A DNA stretch of 64,000 nucleotides from Streptomyces sp. NBC_01353. Lineage in GTDB: Bacteria > Actinomycetota > Actinomycetes > Streptomycetales > Streptomycetaceae. Location of the stretch: NCBI RefSeq assembly GCF_036237275.1, contig NZ_CP108352.1, positions 1,922,001 to 1,986,000 of the forward strand. The letters are read 5' to 3'. Under the pieces are notes generated by a model. The model was given only the letters and a program-made list of their open reading frames with translations, had not been told where the DNA came from and searched no databases. Below are positions 9,608-18,079 of this stretch, piece after piece; the first letter of the stretch is position 1, and each line of letters opens with the position of its first letter. The position numbers were made by a program, and so were the translations under genes.

Positions 9608-10972
9608 TCATCCGTGCGTCGTCAGTTCCCCGACACCTCCTCGCACCACCGCCGTGACGGGGATACCCGCCCGGTCGAGCAGGCCGGCCGCGATCGTCGC
9701 CCGGCGGCCGCTCCCACAGATCGTCCAGACCTCGCGGTCCCGCGGTATCTCGCCCAGCCGCCGGGGCAGTTCGGCGAGCGGGACGGCGTATGTGCCGGGG
9801 ATGCCGCCCTCCGGGCGCTCCGGCCGGACGTCGAGCACCCACCGGTCGGCGAGGGAGCCGGCCAGGTCGGACGCGTCCGCGGTACGGAAGGAGGCCACCG
9901 GTCGGCCCGCCTCGCGCCAGGCGTCGACACCACCGACCAGCCGGCCGGCGACGTTCTCGTAGCCGATCCGCAGCAGTTGGAGCATGGCCTCCTCGACGGC
10001 TTCGTCGGCGGGCTCCGGAGTGACGAGGACGAGCCGCGTGCCGAACGGCACGACCTCGCCGACGAGGCTCGCGAAGCGCTCGTCCAGTTCGTCGCAGAGG
10101 GAGCCCGGGACATGGCCCCCGGCGAAGGTCCGGCGGTCCCGCCCGTCGACGAGCTGCGCACCGCCCCCGATCAGCCCCTCGACCTCGTTCACCGAGAGCG
10201 GCCGCACGGCCGGGCGCCCGCCGAGCACCTCGGGGCCTGAGCGGTTGATCGGCGCCATGTAGCGGTAGTACGGGGGGTACGGCGGCAGGCCCGAGAGCCG
10301 TTCCCGTACGAACTCCTCCTCGTTGCGGGTGCCGAGCGTGGGGTTGGTGCGCCGTTCGTGGCCCATGGTGGTGGTCCGCTCGCCGGAGACCGGCCCTGCC
10401 GCGCACGAGCTGCCCGCCCCGTGGGTCGGCAGCACCCGGGTGGCGTCCGGGAGCAGCGAGAGCCGCCGTAGGGAACGGTACTGCGCCCGGGTGAGCTCGT
10501 TCGCGTGATCGGGACCGGACAGGTCGGTACGGCCCGCGCTGCCGACGAGCAGGCTGCCGCCGGTGAAGACGGCGGTCGGCACGTCACCGCCGTTCTCGCA
10601 GACGAGGTAGGCGGTGTGCTCGGCGGTGTGCCCGGGTGTCTCCATCGCCCGTACGACGATGTCGCCTACGGCGATCTCGTCCTCGTCGGCGAGCGGCAGG
10701 TGGTCGAAGGCGTAGGGCGCGCGAGCCGGCACGGCGACGGTGGCGCCGGTGGCGGCGCGGACCTCCAGGGCGCCGGAGACGTAGTCGTTGTGCACATGGG
10801 TCTCCAGGACGTACCGGATGCGCACCCCCTGGGAGGTACAGGACTCGATCAGGCCCCAGCTGTCGCGCTGGGGGTCTACCAGCGCGGCCTCGTCGCCGCT
10901 GACGAGGAGATAGCTGGTGTCGCCGAGCGAGGCCGTGGTCACGGGCCGGATCTCCATCGCGTTGGCGTTCAC
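9608..10972 (-). CDS. MBL-fold persulfide-dioxygenase-like protein fused to rhodanese domains
   Basis: The N-terminal half is a metallo-beta-lactamase fold with the metal-binding motifs THVHNDYVSG and ETPGHTAEHT, like ETHE1-type persulfide dioxygenases that oxidise glutathione or mycothiol persulfide to sulfite. The C-terminal part carries two rhodanese-like domains; the last has the loop TICGSGRRAT with a catalytic Cys. GTG 10972 is used as start; ATG 10957 is a nearby alternative. The sulfite-oxidase-like gene lies upstream and the sulfurtransferase downstream, so all three probably convert sulfide through persulfide and sulfite to sulfate or thiosulfate. Confidence 0.85.
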   Translation of the reverse strand: MNANAMEIRPVTTASLGDTSYLLVSGDEAALVDPQRDSWGLIESCTSQGVRIRYVLETHVHNDYVSGALEVRAATGATVAVPARAPYAFDHLPLADEDEIAVGDIVVRAMETPGHTAEHTAYLVCENGGDVPTAVFTGGSLLVGSAGRTDLSGPDHANELTRAQYRSLRRLSLLPDATRVLPTHGAGSSCAAGPVSGERTTTMGHERRTNPTLGTRNEEEFVRERLSGLPPYPPYYRYMAPINRSGPEVLGGRPAVRPLSVNEVEGLIGGGAQLVDGRDRRTFAGGHVPGSLCDELDERFASLVGEVVPFGTRLVLVTPEPADEAVEEAMLQLLRIGYENVAGRLVGGVDAWREAGRPVASFRTADASDLAGSLADRWVLDVRPERPEGGIPGTYAVPLAELPRRLGEIPRDREVWTICGSGRRATIAAGLLDRAGIPVTAVVRGGVGELTTHG

Positions 10973-11055
10973 GCCGTCACCTGCTCCCTGTCCTTCCCTG
11001 CGCGTTCCCTGAGCGGCGGAGACCCGCCGCGGCGGGCGCCCGGCCGCCCGTTGCC

Positions 11056-11083
11056 GGTCGCCGGTCGCCGGTCGCCGGTCGCC
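11056..11083. repeat. Four perfect tandem GGTCGCC heptamers
   Basis: Four contiguous copies of GGTCGCC end directly at the stop codon of the sulfite-oxidase-like gene. The region 10973-11083 otherwise holds no gene. This is a slippage-prone microsatellite with no evident role. Confidence 0.8.
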
Positions 11084-12202
11084 TCAGACGACGACCACGT
11101 CGACCGCCGCCACGGGGTTGCAGCCGTAGCCCTGGGCGTTCCATGGCGCCCGCGGCGGCTGGGTGTCGCCGTGCGCGTCGGTGGCCCGGGCCAGCAACCG
11201 GTACCGGCCCGGCCTCCTGGGCGTCCACCGGTACGACCAGCCCGTCCAGGCGTACGGCCCGGTCGGCGGCTCCAGGTCGGCGTCGTGCCAGTCCGCGTCG
11301 CCGGCGAGCTCCTCTCCCGGACGGTCCTCGTCCTCGTGCTCGGCCCGGACCTCGACCCGTCCCACGGCCAGTCCGGCCCCCGACCACGCCCGGCCGCGTA
11401 CGACGATCTGCGTGCCGCGCCGGAGATCGTCGTCCGGCTCGGGCGCGCTGATGAACGACTTGACCCGGATGGCCGCGACAGGGCCTTCGGGAATGCCCCG
11501 CGACGCGACGTACACGTACTCCTCGGCCTGGAAGACCCCGGTGAAGGGTTCCGTGACGGCCCTCGCCTCGACCAGCCACTTCACGTCGGCGACCGCATAC
11601 CGGCCGGGGACCACGAGACGGACCGGGGCGCCGTGCTCGGGCTGGAGCGGTTCGCCGTTCATATGGGTGGCGAGGAGCGTGTCCGGGTGGAGAGCCTCGG
11701 CGAGCGGGAGGCTGCGTTCGAACGCCGCCCGGTGACCGTGCACGGTGCCGACGTCGGCCCCGGCGAAGACGAACTCGACCGCCTCCGGCGCGACACCGGC
11801 GCGCTCGGCGACGAGGTGCAACGGAACGCCCGCGAACCGGGCGCAGCCGACCGCCCGTTGGTCCCAGGGCAGGCCCGGCGGGCGCGGGGTCATCAGAGCG
11901 CGGCCGTTGCCCGCGCACTCCAGGACGACGTCGAACTCCCGGCGTCCGAGGCGCCCCAGGGCGAGGAGGTCCTCGTAGCCGAGGGTGACCGGTGCGGTCA
12001 CCGCCCCGCCGATCCGCAGCCCCCAGTCGGCGACCGCCGTCCGGGGCACCCCGAAGTGGTCCCGGACGAACAGCGCGTCCGCGGGGGTGACGCGCTCGGC
12101 CAGCGCGGCCCTCGGCGTCTGGGCGTTGTACGGGTCGGTGGTCACCGTCTCGGGCGCCCAGGCGGTCGCACCGGGACCACGAGGAATGGCCGATGCGGTC
12201 AT
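11084..12202 (-). CDS. Molybdopterin-dependent sulfite oxidase-like oxidoreductase
   Basis: The 372-aa protein follows the sulfite oxidase fold: a molybdenum-cofactor domain with the conserved Cys in ECAGNGR, then a C-terminal dimerisation domain (VRAEHEDEDRPGE onward). The family oxidises sulfite to sulfate. No heme domain is present and no export signal is obvious, so it is probably cytoplasmic with a soluble acceptor. ATG 12202 is chosen because upstream in-frame sequence looks non-coding. It is the first gene of the sulfide/sulfite oxidation cluster. Confidence 0.87.
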   Translation of the reverse strand: MTASAIPRGPGATAWAPETVTTDPYNAQTPRAALAERVTPADALFVRDHFGVPRTAVADWGLRIGGAVTAPVTLGYEDLLALGRLGRREFDVVLECAGNGRALMTPRPPGLPWDQRAVGCARFAGVPLHLVAERAGVAPEAVEFVFAGADVGTVHGHRAAFERSLPLAEALHPDTLLATHMNGEPLQPEHGAPVRLVVPGRYAVADVKWLVEARAVTEPFTGVFQAEEYVYVASRGIPEGPVAAIRVKSFISAPEPDDDLRRGTQIVVRGRAWSGAGLAVGRVEVRAEHEDEDRPGEELAGDADWHDADLEPPTGPYAWTGWSYRWTPRRPGRYRLLARATDAHGDTQPPRAPWNAQGYGCNPVAAVDVVVV

Positions 12203-12376
12203 GACGGCACCTCCGTCAGGCACGGTCCCGTTCCAGCGTACGTCCGGCCGGGCCACCTCACGATGCCGGGAACCGCGAGCGGGAGCACGGCGCGCGGCGC
12301 CCCGGCCGTGCCCTTCGCCGCGCCCACGTCCGATTCGTACAAGACCCACGCTCCCCCACCTGCCTACGGTGCCCCC

Positions 12377-12746
12377 ATGAACACACCACGTCTCGACGTC
12401 ATCGGCCTCGTCGTCTCCGACATGGCCGCCTCGCTCGCCTTCTATCGCCGGCTCGGTCTGGAGATCCCGGTCGAGTCCGACACCGCGCCCCATGTGGAGG
12501 CTGACCTGCCCGGTGGGATTCGCCTCCTTCGATCCCGGCTGGTCCCGTCCCCAGGGCGGCGACCGGGTCGGGCTCGCGTTCCGCTGCGCCGCGCCGCAGG
12601 ACGTGGACGCCACCTACGAGTCGCTGGTCTCGGCCGGGTACCGCGGGCACCTCAAGCCGTGGGACGCCGTATGGGGGCAGCGCTACGCCGTCGTGCTCGA
12701 CCCGGACGGCTGCGGGGTGTCCCTCTTCGCCCAGTCCGAGACGTAG
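12377..12746 (+). pseudogene. VOC/glyoxalase-superfamily gene broken by a frameshifting deletion
   Basis: From ATG 12377 the frame reads like a typical Streptomyces VOC protein (DVIGLVVSDMAASLAFYRRL ... ADLPGGIRL) to about 12530. The remaining homologous part (SFDPGW ... VLDPDGCGVSLFA) is in another frame, ending at TAG 12746. About eight residues normally found between GGIRL and SFDPGW are missing at the break. That makes a short out-of-frame deletion more likely than a single-base error, though an assembly error cannot be excluded. The 3' end overlaps the convergent AraC gene by 64 bp. Confidence 0.75.
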
Positions 12747-13417
12747 GCGGACAGGGTGGTGCCGGCCAGTGCCCGGGTCTCGCGCGCCAGGTGGGCCTGG
12801 TCGACGCAGCCGGCCCGGAGCGCCGCCTCGGCGTACGGCAGCCCCGCCCTGACCAGGGCCAGCGCACGCTGAAGGCGGAGGATCCGCGCCAGGGTCTTGG
12901 GCCCGTAGCCGAACGCGTCCAGTGATCGCCGGTGCAGCTGCCGGGCCCCGAGCCCTACGGCCTCGGCCGTCTCGGCGACCGGCCGGCCCGCCTGGAGCCG
13001 CCGTACGACCGCCCGGAGCAGCAGGTCGGGGGCCGGGGCCTCGGCGGCCCGGCGCAGCGCGAGGGCCTCGAGGACGGCCGCGGGGTCGGGGGCGTCCGCC
13101 ACCCGTTCGCCGAGCCGTCGCGCACTCGCCCCGCCCCACAGCGCCCCGAGCTCGACCCGCCGGTCGCGCAGTTCGCTCGCCGGTACGCCGAGCAGCGCGG
13201 GCGCGTCTCCGGGTGCGAAGCGGATCCCGGCGTAGCGGTTCGCCCCGCCGTCGGGGACGTACGCGACGGTGTCGGGTCCCGCGACGAGGAGCCGGCCGTC
13301 GCACCAGATCACATCCATGCAGCCGTCGGGCAGCACGGGCACCGGTGGCACCCCCGCCCGGGTCGTGAGGGTCCAGAGGACGGCGCCGTCCAGGCGCGCG
13401 GGACGTTCCTCGTACAC
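12683..13417 (-). CDS. AraC-family transcriptional regulator
   Basis: The roughly 244-aa protein has an N-terminal sensing domain (VLPDGCMDVIW, GIRFAPGDAPALLGV) and a C-terminal AraC-type double helix-turn-helix with LGARQLHRRSLDAFGYGPKTLARILRL broken over residues 160-190. This layout is common in Streptomyces AraC regulators next to small VOC or ester-hydrolase genes. GTG 13417 is the best start, since the conserved region begins with YEERPARLDGAV. It converges on the broken VOC gene, its likely former target. Confidence 0.8.
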   Translation of the reverse strand: MYEERPARLDGAVLWTLTTRAGVPPVPVLPDGCMDVIWCDGRLLVAGPDTVAYVPDGGANRYAGIRFAPGDAPALLGVPASELRDRRVELGALWGGASARRLGERVADAPDPAAVLEALALRRAAEAPAPDLLLRAVVRRLQAGRPVAETAEAVGLGARQLHRRSLDAFGYGPKTLARILRLQRALALVRAGLPYAEAALRAGCVDQAHLARETRALAGTTLSAYVSDWAKRDTPQPSGSSTTA

Positions 13418-13523
13418 GCAGCCGAGGGTAGTCCGCCGGATACGACCCAGGGGGCGGGAGAGGTCGCGCCCGGTCGGCGTACCAGGGCGGGCGCTCCGGC
13501 GGGCCCGGGCCGAACCTGGAGTC

Positions 13524-14954
13524 ATGCACCTGCCCAGAGTGGTCGTGGCACCACCGGACAAGCGTGGCCTACGACCGGTCCGCCTGGGTGATCAGGTGGT
13601 CGGCGCGGCCTGGTCGGCACGCGAGCTGAGGGAGATCCTCGTCCGCGAGGGCTTCCCGGCGGACATGGATCTCGACGACCGCGCGCTGATCTGCTGGCGC
13701 GAAGTCGGTAGCGACACCTGGCCCGACCGGAGCCGCAAGAGACTGGTGACCGCCGCGGGCATGGCGGCGGGCCTGGTCGTCTCGGGGGCCGTCCTCATCA
13801 TCGTCGGCAGCGAGGACGCCTTCGGGGCGCTGACCTTCGCGTCGCGGGTGACCGGCTTCCTCTTCTTCCTCGCGGGCCTTCTCCAGCTGGCCGCCGCCCT
13901 CGCGGTGCGGGACTACTGGGGCAAACGGAACCTGCGGTACTCCGGGCTGCTGGTCCTGGTGGGCGTTCTCATCGCGCTGCAGGTCCACACCATGCTTCTG
14001 ACCCTCTGGTTCGAGGAGATGGAGTTCACGCCCTGGGTCTTCACCTACATGCCGCTGTCGCTCTGGGCGCTCTGGGCGACCTGGATCGTCATCCGGGAGA
14101 AGGCATGGCAGGGCATCCCGCACCCCAGGAAGGTCGCCGCGGGCGTGCTCGCGACCGCCCTGCTCGCCGCCACGAACTTCGCCTACTCGGCGGCGTACCA
14201 GCCGTACGCGGCGCACGTCCAGGTCACCCTCAGCGCCAAGTTCGGCAAGCCGGAACTGGACCCCAGGGAGCCGGTGATCCATGTCCCGGTGACCTTCTCC
14301 CTGCAGAACACCGGAAGGGTGCCGGTCAACGTCGTCGCCAGCGTGTTCTGGGTGAAGGGCAGAACGTCGGACTTCACCGGCGGCGCGAGGGAGCTGGCCG
14401 GGACCAAGGAGGACGTGGCGGGGGGACAGGACAGCGAGCTCTACGCCGGGTCGCCGACGTGGCGTGTGCTCGACACGGGGCTGATCGTCGTTCCCGGGGA
14501 CTGGTTCGACCCGGGGACGGGGCAGGTCGAGAACGTGGTGGTGCAGGTGCCCCGGGGGGCCGACTACGAGAGCCTGGAGGTCGACGGGGACATCACCGTG
14601 CTGAGGAAGGACCGGGGAAAGGTCGACAAGGCGTTCGTACGGCCCCGGTACTCCTGGGTGCAGGGGGCGACGGACATGGTCGAGTGTCCGGCTGAGTGCG
14701 GGGACTACGTCTTCTACATCGGCGAGCTGACCCACAACAACAACATCATCAACGTGACGCGGAGGCAGCGCTATGTCGTCGCGATCCGGCTCCTGGGCGC
14801 GGATTGGAAGATGTACGCGGCCGTCTCTCCGCTCAACGCCGCGGGAAAGGTGTCCGGCGTGAACCTCGATCCCGACGTGAAGTACGGAGTCGAGACGATC
14901 CGGACCGGAACCGTCGTGATCCCCTTCGCCACGGTCCTCAAGACCGCCACCTGA
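13524..14954 (+). CDS. Uncharacterised membrane protein with large extracellular domain
   Basis: The 476-aa protein has about 75 soluble N-terminal residues, four to five hydrophobic helices (about 77-215; for example AAGLVVSGAVLIIVG and GFLFFLAGLLQLAAAL) and then a mostly soluble beta-rich C-terminal half of about 250 residues. I do not recognise the family. The C-terminal half has an Ig-like pattern (VPVTFSLQNTGRVPVNVVASVFWVKG) and a Cys pair (VECPAECGDY), consistent with an exported domain. It ends just before a CTAG-bounded palindrome. Confidence 0.7.
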   Translation: MHLPRVVVAPPDKRGLRPVRLGDQVVGAAWSARELREILVREGFPADMDLDDRALICWREVGSDTWPDRSRKRLVTAAGMAAGLVVSGAVLIIVGSEDAFGALTFASRVTGFLFFLAGLLQLAAALAVRDYWGKRNLRYSGLLVLVGVLIALQVHTMLLTLWFEEMEFTPWVFTYMPLSLWALWATWIVIREKAWQGIPHPRKVAAGVLATALLAATNFAYSAAYQPYAAHVQVTLSAKFGKPELDPREPVIHVPVTFSLQNTGRVPVNVVASVFWVKGRTSDFTGGARELAGTKEDVAGGQDSELYAGSPTWRVLDTGLIVVPGDWFDPGTGQVENVVVQVPRGADYESLEVDGDITVLRKDRGKVDKAFVRPRYSWVQGATDMVECPAECGDYVFYIGELTHNNNIINVTRRQRYVVAIRLLGADWKMYAAVSPLNAAGKVSGVNLDPDVKYGVETIRTGTVVIPFATVLKTAT

Positions 14955-14963
14955 GTCCCGGCC

Positions 14964-15019
14964 CTAGGGGGTGTCCGGCGGATCAGGGCCGCGGCCCTGA
15001 TCCGCCGGACACCCCCTAG
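14964..15019. repeat. CTAG-bounded palindromic element, family A, copy 1
   Basis: This is a perfect 56-bp palindrome: 27-bp arms starting CTAGGGGGTGTCCGGCGG around a GC centre. The right CTAG supplies the TAG stop of the yihY-like gene on the minus strand. It would also act as a bidirectional terminator between the two convergent genes. Confidence 0.9.
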
Positions 15020-16131
15020 TCCTTCTCCCAGCCCGAGTGCAGGCGCGACTTGACGTCGTCCGGCGGCAGGAACCGGGACCAGCGCTCGGGGAACTCCGAC
15101 GGCATGTCCGGGTCGTCCTCGTCCACGTCGTCCGCCTCCGCCCGCAGCCGGGCGACGAGGTCGGCGGCCTGGGCGGCACGGGCGCGGTCGCTGGCCTCGC
15201 GGGCCGCGGCGGTGGCGACCGAGGGCCAGACACGGTCGATCGCGGCGTTCACCGCCGCGCCGACGAGCACGGCGAAGGCCGAGATGCCGATCCAGAGCAG
15301 CACGGCGATGGGCGCGGCGAGGGAGCCGTAGATCGTGGGTCCCTCGACCTGGCTGGTCAGGTAGATCCGCAGCAGGAAGCTGCCGAGCACCCACATCCCG
15401 AGCGCCATCAGGGCGCCCGGGATGTCCTCGATCCATGGGGAGCGGACCGGGACGGACACGTGGTAAAGCGTCGTCAGGAAGGCGATGGAGAGCAGGATGA
15501 CGACCGGCCAGTAGAGCACGGCGACGACTTCCGTGCCCCACGGGATCAGCTCCACCATCCGGTCCGGGCCGACGACGGCGAGCGGCAGGACGACCGCGCC
15601 GATGAGCAGCGCCACGAGGTAGAGCAGGAAGGCGAGCAGCCGGGTCTTGACGATGCCGCGGTGCCCGTCGAGCCCGTACATCACGGTGATGGTGTCGATG
15701 AAGACGTTCACGGCGCGCGAGCCGGACCAGAGGGCGATGGCGAAGCCGAGCGAGATGAGTTCGGGGCGTTTGCCCTGGGTGACGTCGTCCAGGAGGGGTT
15801 TGGCGATGTCGCGTACGCCGCGGTCGGAGAGGACCGTTCCGGCGGCGCGGAGGATGTTCTCCTGGATGCTCGCGACGGTGTCGGTGTTGGTCCAGTCGTC
15901 GGCGTAGCCGAGGAGGGCGATCAGACCGAGCAGCAGCGGGGGAAGGGACAGGAGGGTGAAGAACGCCGCTTCGGCGGCGAGGCCGAGGATGCGGTACTCG
16001 ATGCACGAGTTGACGGTGTCCTTCAGGAGCAGCCAGACCATCTTCCGCTTGGAGACGTTGCGGTAGAGGACTCGCGCCCGGTGGAGTCTGCCCCCGGGCC
16101 GCCGCTCGGGTGTTTCGTTTGCTGCCTGCAC
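15016..16131 (-). CDS. YihY/BrkB-family inner membrane protein
   Basis: The 371-aa protein has six hydrophobic segments, including AFFTLLSLPPLLLGLIALLG, RLLAFLLYLVALLIGAVVL and IYGSLAAPIAVLLWIGISAF, and the GS/YG-rich core typical of YihY/UPF0761 membrane proteins. The acidic cytoplasmic tail ends in a basic stretch. GTG 16131 is the only plausible early start, but its AGGAGG lies directly against it with no spacing. The stop codon is inside a palindromic element. It is divergent from the AidB-like gene with 17 bp between the starts. Function is unknown; transporter or nuclease roles have been proposed for the family. Confidence 0.85.
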   Translation of the reverse strand: MQAANETPERRPGGRLHRARVLYRNVSKRKMVWLLLKDTVNSCIEYRILGLAAEAAFFTLLSLPPLLLGLIALLGYADDWTNTDTVASIQENILRAAGTVLSDRGVRDIAKPLLDDVTQGKRPELISLGFAIALWSGSRAVNVFIDTITVMYGLDGHRGIVKTRLLAFLLYLVALLIGAVVLPLAVVGPDRMVELIPWGTEVVAVLYWPVVILLSIAFLTTLYHVSVPVRSPWIEDIPGALMALGMWVLGSFLLRIYLTSQVEGPTIYGSLAAPIAVLLWIGISAFAVLVGAAVNAAIDRVWPSVATAAAREASDRARAAQAADLVARLRAEADDVDEDDPDMPSEFPERWSRFLPPDDVKSRLHSGWEKD

Positions 16132-16148
16132 CTCCTTACCGTATCGGC

Positions 16149-17786
16149 ATGGCAGCCAGCACCCACACAGTGACCAACCAGGCTCCGCCCCTGGTGGGAT
16201 ACGACGCGTACACGTCCGACCGGGCTCTGGCGGAGGCCGTCGAGCGCCATCTGGCGCCGGAGGTCTTCGCGGAAGCGCGCGAGGAGCTCGTAGCCCAGGG
16301 CCGGTCCGTCGGGTCGGCGCAGTCGCAGAAGTGGGGGGCCCTCGCGAACGAGAATCCACCGCTGCTGCGGACGCACGACCGGTACGGGAACCGGATCGAC
16401 GAGGTGGAGTTCCATCCGTCGTGGCACCGGCTCCTGGGGCGGTCGGTGGCTGCGGGTCTGACCGATGCCTGGGGCCGTCCGGGTGGTCATGTGCGGCGGG
16501 CGGCCGGGTTCATGCTCGCGACGCAGACCGAGGCGGGGCACGGCTGCCCGCTGTCGATGACCCATGCCGCGGTGCCCGCGCTGCGGACGGACCCCGCGCT
16601 CGCCGCCGTCTGGGAGCCGCTGCTGACCTCGCACGTGTACGAGGAGGGGCTGCGGCCGCCCGGCGAGAAGGCGGGGGTGCTCCTCGGGATGGGGATGACG
16701 GAGAAGCAGGGCGGCAGCGACGTACGGGCGAACACGACCGAGGCGCGGCCGCTGTCCGGGGCCGGCGAGTACGTGCTGACCGGGCACAAGTGGTTCTGCT
16801 CGGCGCCGATGTCGGACGGCTTCCTGGTCCTCGCCCAGGCTCCGGAAGGACTGAGCTGCTTTCTGGTACCGCGGGTCCTGGAGGACGGTACGCGCAACGC
16901 GTTCGCGATCCAGCGGCTCAAGGACAAGCTGGGGAACAGGTCGAACGCCTCCGCCGAGGTGGAGTTCGACGGGACGACCTGGGCGCGCAGGGTCGGGGAC
17001 GAGGGGCGCGGGGTCCGCACGATCATCGGGATGGTGGCGGCGACCCGGCTCGACTGTGTGCTGGGCTCGGCGGCGCTGATGCGGCAGGCGCTGACGCAGG
17101 CCGTGCACCACACCGCGTACCGGGGTGCGTTCGGCGGTCCGCTGATCGACAAGCCGCTGATGCGCAATGTGCTGGCCGATCTGGCGCTGGAGTCGGAGGC
17201 GGCGACGGTGCTCGGCATGCGGCTCGCGGCCGCGTACGACGCCGATACGGAGGCAGAACGCGCTTTCCTGCGGATCGCCGTGCCGGCGGCGAAGTACTGG
17301 GTGACGAAGCGGTGCGTGCCGACGGTGGCGGAGGCCCTGGAGTGCCTCGGCGGCAACGGCTATGTGGAGGAGTCGGGGATGCCGCGGCTGCTGCGTGAGT
17401 CGCCGCTGAACTCGATCTGGGAGGGCTCCGGCAATGTGCAGGCGCTGGATGTGCTGCGGGCGTTGCAGAGGGAGCCGATGGCGCTGAACGCGTTCCTGAC
17501 GGAGGTCGGCAAGGCTCGGGGCGCGGACCACCGGCTCGACGGGGCGATCAAGGGCATGCTCACCGAACTGGCCGATCTGGACGGGATCGAGGGGCGGGCC
17601 CGACGGCTCGCGGAACGGATGGTGCTGGTCCTGCAGGGTTCGCTGCTGGTGCGGTGGGCGCCGGCGGAGGTGGCGGACGCGTTCTGTGCCTCGCGGCTGG
17701 GCGGCGACCGGGGCTCGGCGTTCGGGACGCTGCCGACCACGCTGGATCTGCGGGCGGTGGTGGAGAGAGCGCGCGTGGAGGCCTGA
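16149..17786 (+). CDS. AidB-like acyl-CoA dehydrogenase
   Basis: The 545-aa protein has the AidB layout: a long N-terminal region, the flavin-binding motif MGMTEKQGGSDVRAN, the segment LTGHKWFCSAPMSDGFLVLA, and C-terminal CLGGNGYVEESGMPRLLRE with SIWEGSGNV. AidB proteins are flavoproteins of the acyl-CoA dehydrogenase family that bind DNA and are linked to alkylation resistance in enterobacteria. The same window has an Ada-type protein, but 15 kb away with no shared operon. The start is ATG 16149. Confidence 0.88.
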   Translation: MAASTHTVTNQAPPLVGYDAYTSDRALAEAVERHLAPEVFAEAREELVAQGRSVGSAQSQKWGALANENPPLLRTHDRYGNRIDEVEFHPSWHRLLGRSVAAGLTDAWGRPGGHVRRAAGFMLATQTEAGHGCPLSMTHAAVPALRTDPALAAVWEPLLTSHVYEEGLRPPGEKAGVLLGMGMTEKQGGSDVRANTTEARPLSGAGEYVLTGHKWFCSAPMSDGFLVLAQAPEGLSCFLVPRVLEDGTRNAFAIQRLKDKLGNRSNASAEVEFDGTTWARRVGDEGRGVRTIIGMVAATRLDCVLGSAALMRQALTQAVHHTAYRGAFGGPLIDKPLMRNVLADLALESEAATVLGMRLAAAYDADTEAERAFLRIAVPAAKYWVTKRCVPTVAEALECLGGNGYVEESGMPRLLRESPLNSIWEGSGNVQALDVLRALQREPMALNAFLTEVGKARGADHRLDGAIKGMLTELADLDGIEGRARRLAERMVLVLQGSLLVRWAPAEVADAFCASRLGGDRGSAFGTLPTTLDLRAVVERARVEA

Positions 17787-17879
17787 GCCCTCGGGCGCAC
17801 GCCCCCGGCGCACGCGAGTAAAGCTGAGCCGCGCGCGCCAGGGGTGGACCCGGAAAGGGTCGGCACGGGCGGAAAAGCC

Positions 17880-17913
17880 GAGGGTGGTGCTGCGCCGACA
17901 CGGCACCACCCTC
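17880..17913. terminator. Hairpin after the AidB-like gene
   Basis: GAGGGTGGTGC (17880-17890) and GCACCACCCTC (17903-17913) form a perfect 11-bp stem with a 12-nt loop. It is about 95 nt after the acyl-CoA dehydrogenase stop and 170 nt before the GAF regulator. The rest of 17787-18079 shows no gene. Confidence 0.55.
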
Positions 17914-18079
17914 CGCTCGCACCACCCTCGTGTACGAGAGCGGTTGCGGCCAGAGTTGCAAAGGGTTGCAGGATTACACGAAACACGCTCTGCCGGACGG
18001 CACGGAGCGGCACGATGGGCACCACGACCCGGGAACGCGGCAGAACCGGTACAGCACTGCGGGTGGCTGGGAGAGACCG

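Noticed and set aside
11056-11083. Heptamer repeats as iterons or operator array
   Set aside because: Only four copies directly after a stop codon, very GC-rich, and no origin or promoter context.
14964-15019. Perfect palindrome as an ordinary terminator only
   Set aside because: The same ends recur at several places with CTAG borders, so it is better seen as a repeat family that can also terminate transcription.
17787-18079. Small gene between the AidB-like gene and the GAF regulator
   Set aside because: Frames here have no ribosome-binding sequence or conserved pattern. Only a hairpin is supported.
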